A stretch of 57,791 bases of DNA from a virus. The position numbers were made by a program, and so were the translations under genes. The stretch spans positions 1-57,791 of IMG/VR virus record IMGVR_UViG_3300003323_000218; one strand, given 5' to 3'. The notes below the pieces were generated by a model. That model was not told the origin of the DNA and did not search any database. It worked only from the letters and a program-made list of their open reading frames with translations. Each line of letters opens with the position of its first letter. Positions within the stretch are counted from its first letter, which is position 1. Shown one piece after another: positions 55,377-57,791 of the stretch.

Positions 55377-56009
55377 ATGACGACAGCAAAGGTATATCAA
55401 GCAATAGCGGAAATAACGCAGCAAATCGGCGAGCAAGGTATCGCCAAGGATCGAAAGAATCAACAGCAAGGCTATTCGTTCCGTGGCATTGACGACATAT
55501 TCAATGCGCTTTCGCCTCTGCTGGCAACCAACAAGTTGTGCATCTTGCCACGCGTTTTGAGCCGCGAGCAGACTGAACGGCAGACAGCTAAGGGCGGTGC
55601 ATTGTTCTATACCGTGGTTGAAGTCGAATTTGATTTCGTGTCGGCGGAAGATGGCTCGAAGCATACGATCAAGACATATGGCGAGGCCATGGATTCGGCT
55701 GACAAATCCACGAATAAGGCCATGTCAGCCGCATACAAATATGCCGTCATGCAGTCGTTCTGCATCCCGACCGAGGGCGATAACGATGCTGATTTGACTA
55801 CTCACGAACCAATCCCACGATCGCGGCCACAAGGTCTGACGGATGACGACATGGACACGGTAGGTTTTGCCATGGAAGAGGCAAGTGACTTTGATGCATT
55901 GAAATCCATCTTCGGACCCGCTTTCTCAAAGGCTAATGATTCTCAGAAAACAGCCCTGAAAAAGCAGTACGAGGGTATCAAGTCAAAAAACAAGTGGGGG
56001 TTGATATGA
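55377..56009 (+). CDS. erf: Erf-family single-strand annealing protein
   Basis: The start at 55377 (MTTAKVYQAIAEITQQIGE) follows gaggcgagaaatc; 210 residues. The Erf core is QQGYSFRGIDDIFNALSPL, LCILPRVLSREQTER, GALFYTVVEVEFDF and GEAMDSADKSTNKAMSAA followed by YKYAVMQSFCIPTEG. It anneals complementary single strands in phage recombination. Coupled to SSB by overlap. Confidence 0.9.
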   Translation: MTTAKVYQAIAEITQQIGEQGIAKDRKNQQQGYSFRGIDDIFNALSPLLATNKLCILPRVLSREQTERQTAKGGALFYTVVEVEFDFVSAEDGSKHTIKTYGEAMDSADKSTNKAMSAAYKYAVMQSFCIPTEGDNDADLTTHEPIPRSRPQGLTDDDMDTVGFAMEEASDFDALKSIFGPAFSKANDSQKTALKKQYEGIKSKNKWGLI

Positions 56010-56446
56010 ACAAGATTACATTGACTGGCCGACTCGCAGCAGATGCGGAAGTTCGCTATACGCCATCTGGTGATGCGATTGCTAACTTCCGCGTTGCTTC
56101 AGATGTCGGCTTTGGCAACAATAAAACGACAAACTGGTTTGCATGCTCATTGTTCGGGAAGCGCGGCGAATCGCTTGCGCCGCATCTGACAAAGGGGCTA
56201 CCAGTTACGGTATTTGGCATGCTGACGTTGCGCGAATGGACCGACAAAAACGGCGGCAAGCAGATCAGTCCGGACGTACGCGTTGACGAAATCGAGATGC
56301 ATGGTAGTAAGCAGGCTGCAGCAGATTCCGCGCCAGCACAACGAGCCGAAAAGCCGCGAAAAGGATATTCGACGCCAGACAGTTTTGATAGTTCTGACAT
56401 CCCCTTCGCGAATCCCTATCGTGGCAAATATTCCTACGGGGTGTAA
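56006..56446 (+). CDS. ssb: Single-stranded DNA-binding protein
   Basis: The start at 56006 overlaps the Erf stop (ATGA); 146 residues. OB-fold: MNKITLTGRLAADAEVRYT, FRVASDVGFGNNKTTNWF, KGLPVTVFGMLTLREWTDK. A late DSSDIPF motif, as in SSB tips, lies before the end. It works with Erf in recombination and replication. Confidence 0.9.
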   Translation: MNKITLTGRLAADAEVRYTPSGDAIANFRVASDVGFGNNKTTNWFACSLFGKRGESLAPHLTKGLPVTVFGMLTLREWTDKNGGKQISPDVRVDEIEMHGSKQAAADSAPAQRAEKPRKGYSTPDSFDSSDIPFANPYRGKYSYGV

Positions 56447-56448
56447 CC

Positions 56449-56955
56449 ATGTCCGGACTGACTCTCTACAAAGTCGCTAATGACCTCTTGCCTCTACTTG
56501 AGACCGGCTTAGATCCGGAGACGGGCGAGATGTCGGAAGAACTCGGCACTGCGCTGGCGAAGTTCGAAGGCAAAGGCCAAGCCGTAGCGGCTTTCATCCT
56601 CAACGAGGAGGCCACGGCCGCAGCGATCCGTACCGCACTCAAGCAACTGGACGCCAAGGCCTGCGCACACGAAAAGCGCGCAGAACGACTGCGGGATTAC
56701 ATGCGCATCGCCATGAAACAGACCGGCATCACACAAATCCGCTCAGACGATGGAACGATCGACGTGAAGCTCTATATCGAGCGCGAGGCATCCGTGGACG
56801 TGTTCGATGCCAATCAAGTGCCGAAAGAGTATTGGAGCACACCGAAGCCACCTGAGCCGAAGCCGGATAAGAAAGCGATCGGCGCAGCGATCAAGGAAGG
56901 CAAGGACGTGCCGGGAGCCAGGATCGTGAAATCGGATCGCCTGACGATCGGCTGA
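56449..56955 (+). CDS. Gp157-family phage protein
   Basis: This is a 168-residue protein of the siphovirus Gp157 family: LTLYKVANDLLPLLETG, KGQAVAAFILNEEATAAAI, LKQLDAKACAHEKRAERLR, GTIDVKLYIEREASVDVFD and VPKEYW. The family is linked to phage resistance in streptococci; its biochemical role is unknown. It follows SSB by two bases. Confidence 0.8.
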   Translation: MSGLTLYKVANDLLPLLETGLDPETGEMSEELGTALAKFEGKGQAVAAFILNEEATAAAIRTALKQLDAKACAHEKRAERLRDYMRIAMKQTGITQIRSDDGTIDVKLYIEREASVDVFDANQVPKEYWSTPKPPEPKPDKKAIGAAIKEGKDVPGARIVKSDRLTIG

Positions 56956-57010
56956 CACGCAAGCGAACCGCAGCGCCAGGCTGCATAACTGAATTACAGG
57001 GAGAAGAGCA

Positions 57011-57791
57011 ATGTCAGATTTCCATCCGTTTGCCACGGTTATCAAGGCTAATTTTGACCGTATGTCCAAGCATGAACTGTTCACCGTCGCGATGTCTGGC
57101 GACGACGTTTGGGCGCAGTATCTGGCCGCTTTCCCCGCCGGCACGAATCCAATTTTCCGCGAACGCACGGAGCACGACTGCTCTTGTTGCAAGAACTTCG
57201 TGCGCAATATCGGCAACGTGGTTGCCATCGTCGACGGCAAAATGGTATCGGTGTGGGATGCGGCTGGCCTTGAGCAACCATATGATGTCGTCGCCGGATC
57301 TCTGTCGGAGTCGGTAAAGGCGCATCCAGTTACCGGCCTGTTCCGGACCAAGGAAGGTGCCTATGGTGCCATCACCACTGTCGAGCGTCTCGGCGACGGT
57401 AATACGCGTCGCTGGAACCATTTTCATGCAGCCGTCGCTTCCAAACATCTTACGGCCAGTCCGGCTGAGAAAAAAGGCGAGTATGCATCGTCAGCCCAAG
57501 TGTTCAAGCGAGGGCTGGACGAGTTGTCGGCAGATGCCTTCCAGACAGTTCTCGACCTGATCGGCAACAAGTCACTCTATCGCGGCGAAGAGCATCTGTC
57601 GGCCATTCGCGAATTTCAAAAGTTGCAACAGCAATACCAAGAATTGGCGAACAGCGGTGATCGCAATGTCTTTGTCTGGCTCAACGCGAGTCATCACGCC
57701 GCACGCTTCCGCAATACGGTGATCGGCACCTTGATTCAGGATCTGTCGGCCGGCGTCGATCTCGAAGCCGCCGTGCGCAGTTTTGAAACGA
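57011..57791 (+). CDS. N-terminal part of the split 668-residue phage protein
   Basis: It begins MSDFHPFATVIKANFDRMSK after gggagaagagca and runs 260 codons plus one base to the window end; base 1-2 complete the next codon. The N-terminal part has DCSCCKNFVRNIGNVVAIV, a Cys cluster that may bind metal, and mixed alpha/beta sections. Continued at 1-1226. Function unknown. Confidence 0.75.
   Translation, partial: MSDFHPFATVIKANFDRMSKHELFTVAMSGDDVWAQYLAAFPAGTNPIFRERTEHDCSCCKNFVRNIGNVVAIVDGKMVSVWDAAGLEQPYDVVAGSLSESVKAHPVTGLFRTKEGAYGAITTVERLGDGNTRRWNHFHAAVASKHLTASPAEKKGEYASSAQVFKRGLDELSADAFQTVLDLIGNKSLYRGEEHLSAIREFQKLQQQYQELANSGDRNVFVWLNASHHAARFRNTVIGTLIQDLSAGVDLEAAVRSFET

Noticed and set aside
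1-57791. CRISPR array
   Set aside because: No regularly spaced direct repeats with unique spacers were seen; the GGAATTCC repeats are too short and irregular.
1-57791. DGR reverse transcriptase or template repeat
   Set aside because: No protein with a reverse transcriptase YxDD-type active site and no second copy of the variable region was found by eye on either strand; a nucleotide search would be decisive.
1-57791. Integrase or C-type repressor (temperate lifestyle)
   Set aside because: No tyrosine or serine recombinase signature and no full repressor were recognised; only a Cro-like and a LexA-like DNA-binding protein. Lifestyle stays open.

Overview
The window looks like a complete tailed-phage genome of 57,791 bp opened inside one gene. 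The last bases run in frame into the first bases (…SFET + K + VAPTNY…), so the map is circular or circularly permuted. The virion genes are those of a short-tailed phage: a P22/BPP-1-like portal of 749 residues, a 333-residue coat protein, gp4-like and gp10-like tail-hub proteins and a run of large ejection-type proteins. No tape measure, tail-tube or sheath gene is seen. The host is probably a betaproteobacterium, perhaps of the Burkholderiales. That is inferred from gene content and style, not proven. No integrase was recognised.

Layout. (1) 1-7,200, + strand: tightly overlapping small accessory genes (Lar-like restriction alleviation, Ea22-like mosaic proteins, zinc-ribbon proteins). (2) 7,181-10,078, - strand: lysis cassette with Rz and embedded Rz1 spanins, a signal-peptide protein, a lysozyme with an N-terminal signal-arrest-release type segment, and two holin-like membrane proteins. 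(3) 10,082-34,638, - strand: virion and packaging genes. They run from terminase (upstream) through portal, scaffold, coat, tail hub and ejection proteins to a tail fibre and a papain-like peptidase. Three HNH homing endonucleases have entered this late region. (4) 34,680-49,307, - strand: an intergenic control region, a Q-like antiterminator candidate, many small genes, a DUF1376 replication protein with internal iteron-like repeats, VRR-NUC and Ref-type nucleases, a DNA methyltransferase and an SF2 helicase. The strand begins with a Cro-like gene. (5) 49,430-57,791 (joining to 1), + strand: tRNA-Tyr, a C-type-lectin/FGE-fold protein resembling a diversity-generating retroelement (DGR) target, small genes, an HNH gene behind a structured RNA, and the Erf/SSB/Gp157 recombination set.

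How it works together. A divergent control region near 49,308-49,429 appears to launch replication genes leftward and recombination and accessory genes rightward. The Q-like protein probably lets transcription pass into the late operon. The strongest candidates for something new are: (a) an RHH-TnpB cassette plus a second, promoter-less TnpB copy, both with Gly where RuvC-II Glu normally sits; (b) an orphan DGR-like variable protein with no reverse transcriptase in the genome; (c) a five-copy conserved GNRA-type hairpin in 5' leaders of late genes; and (d) a promoter-driven RNA with two long interleaved helices.
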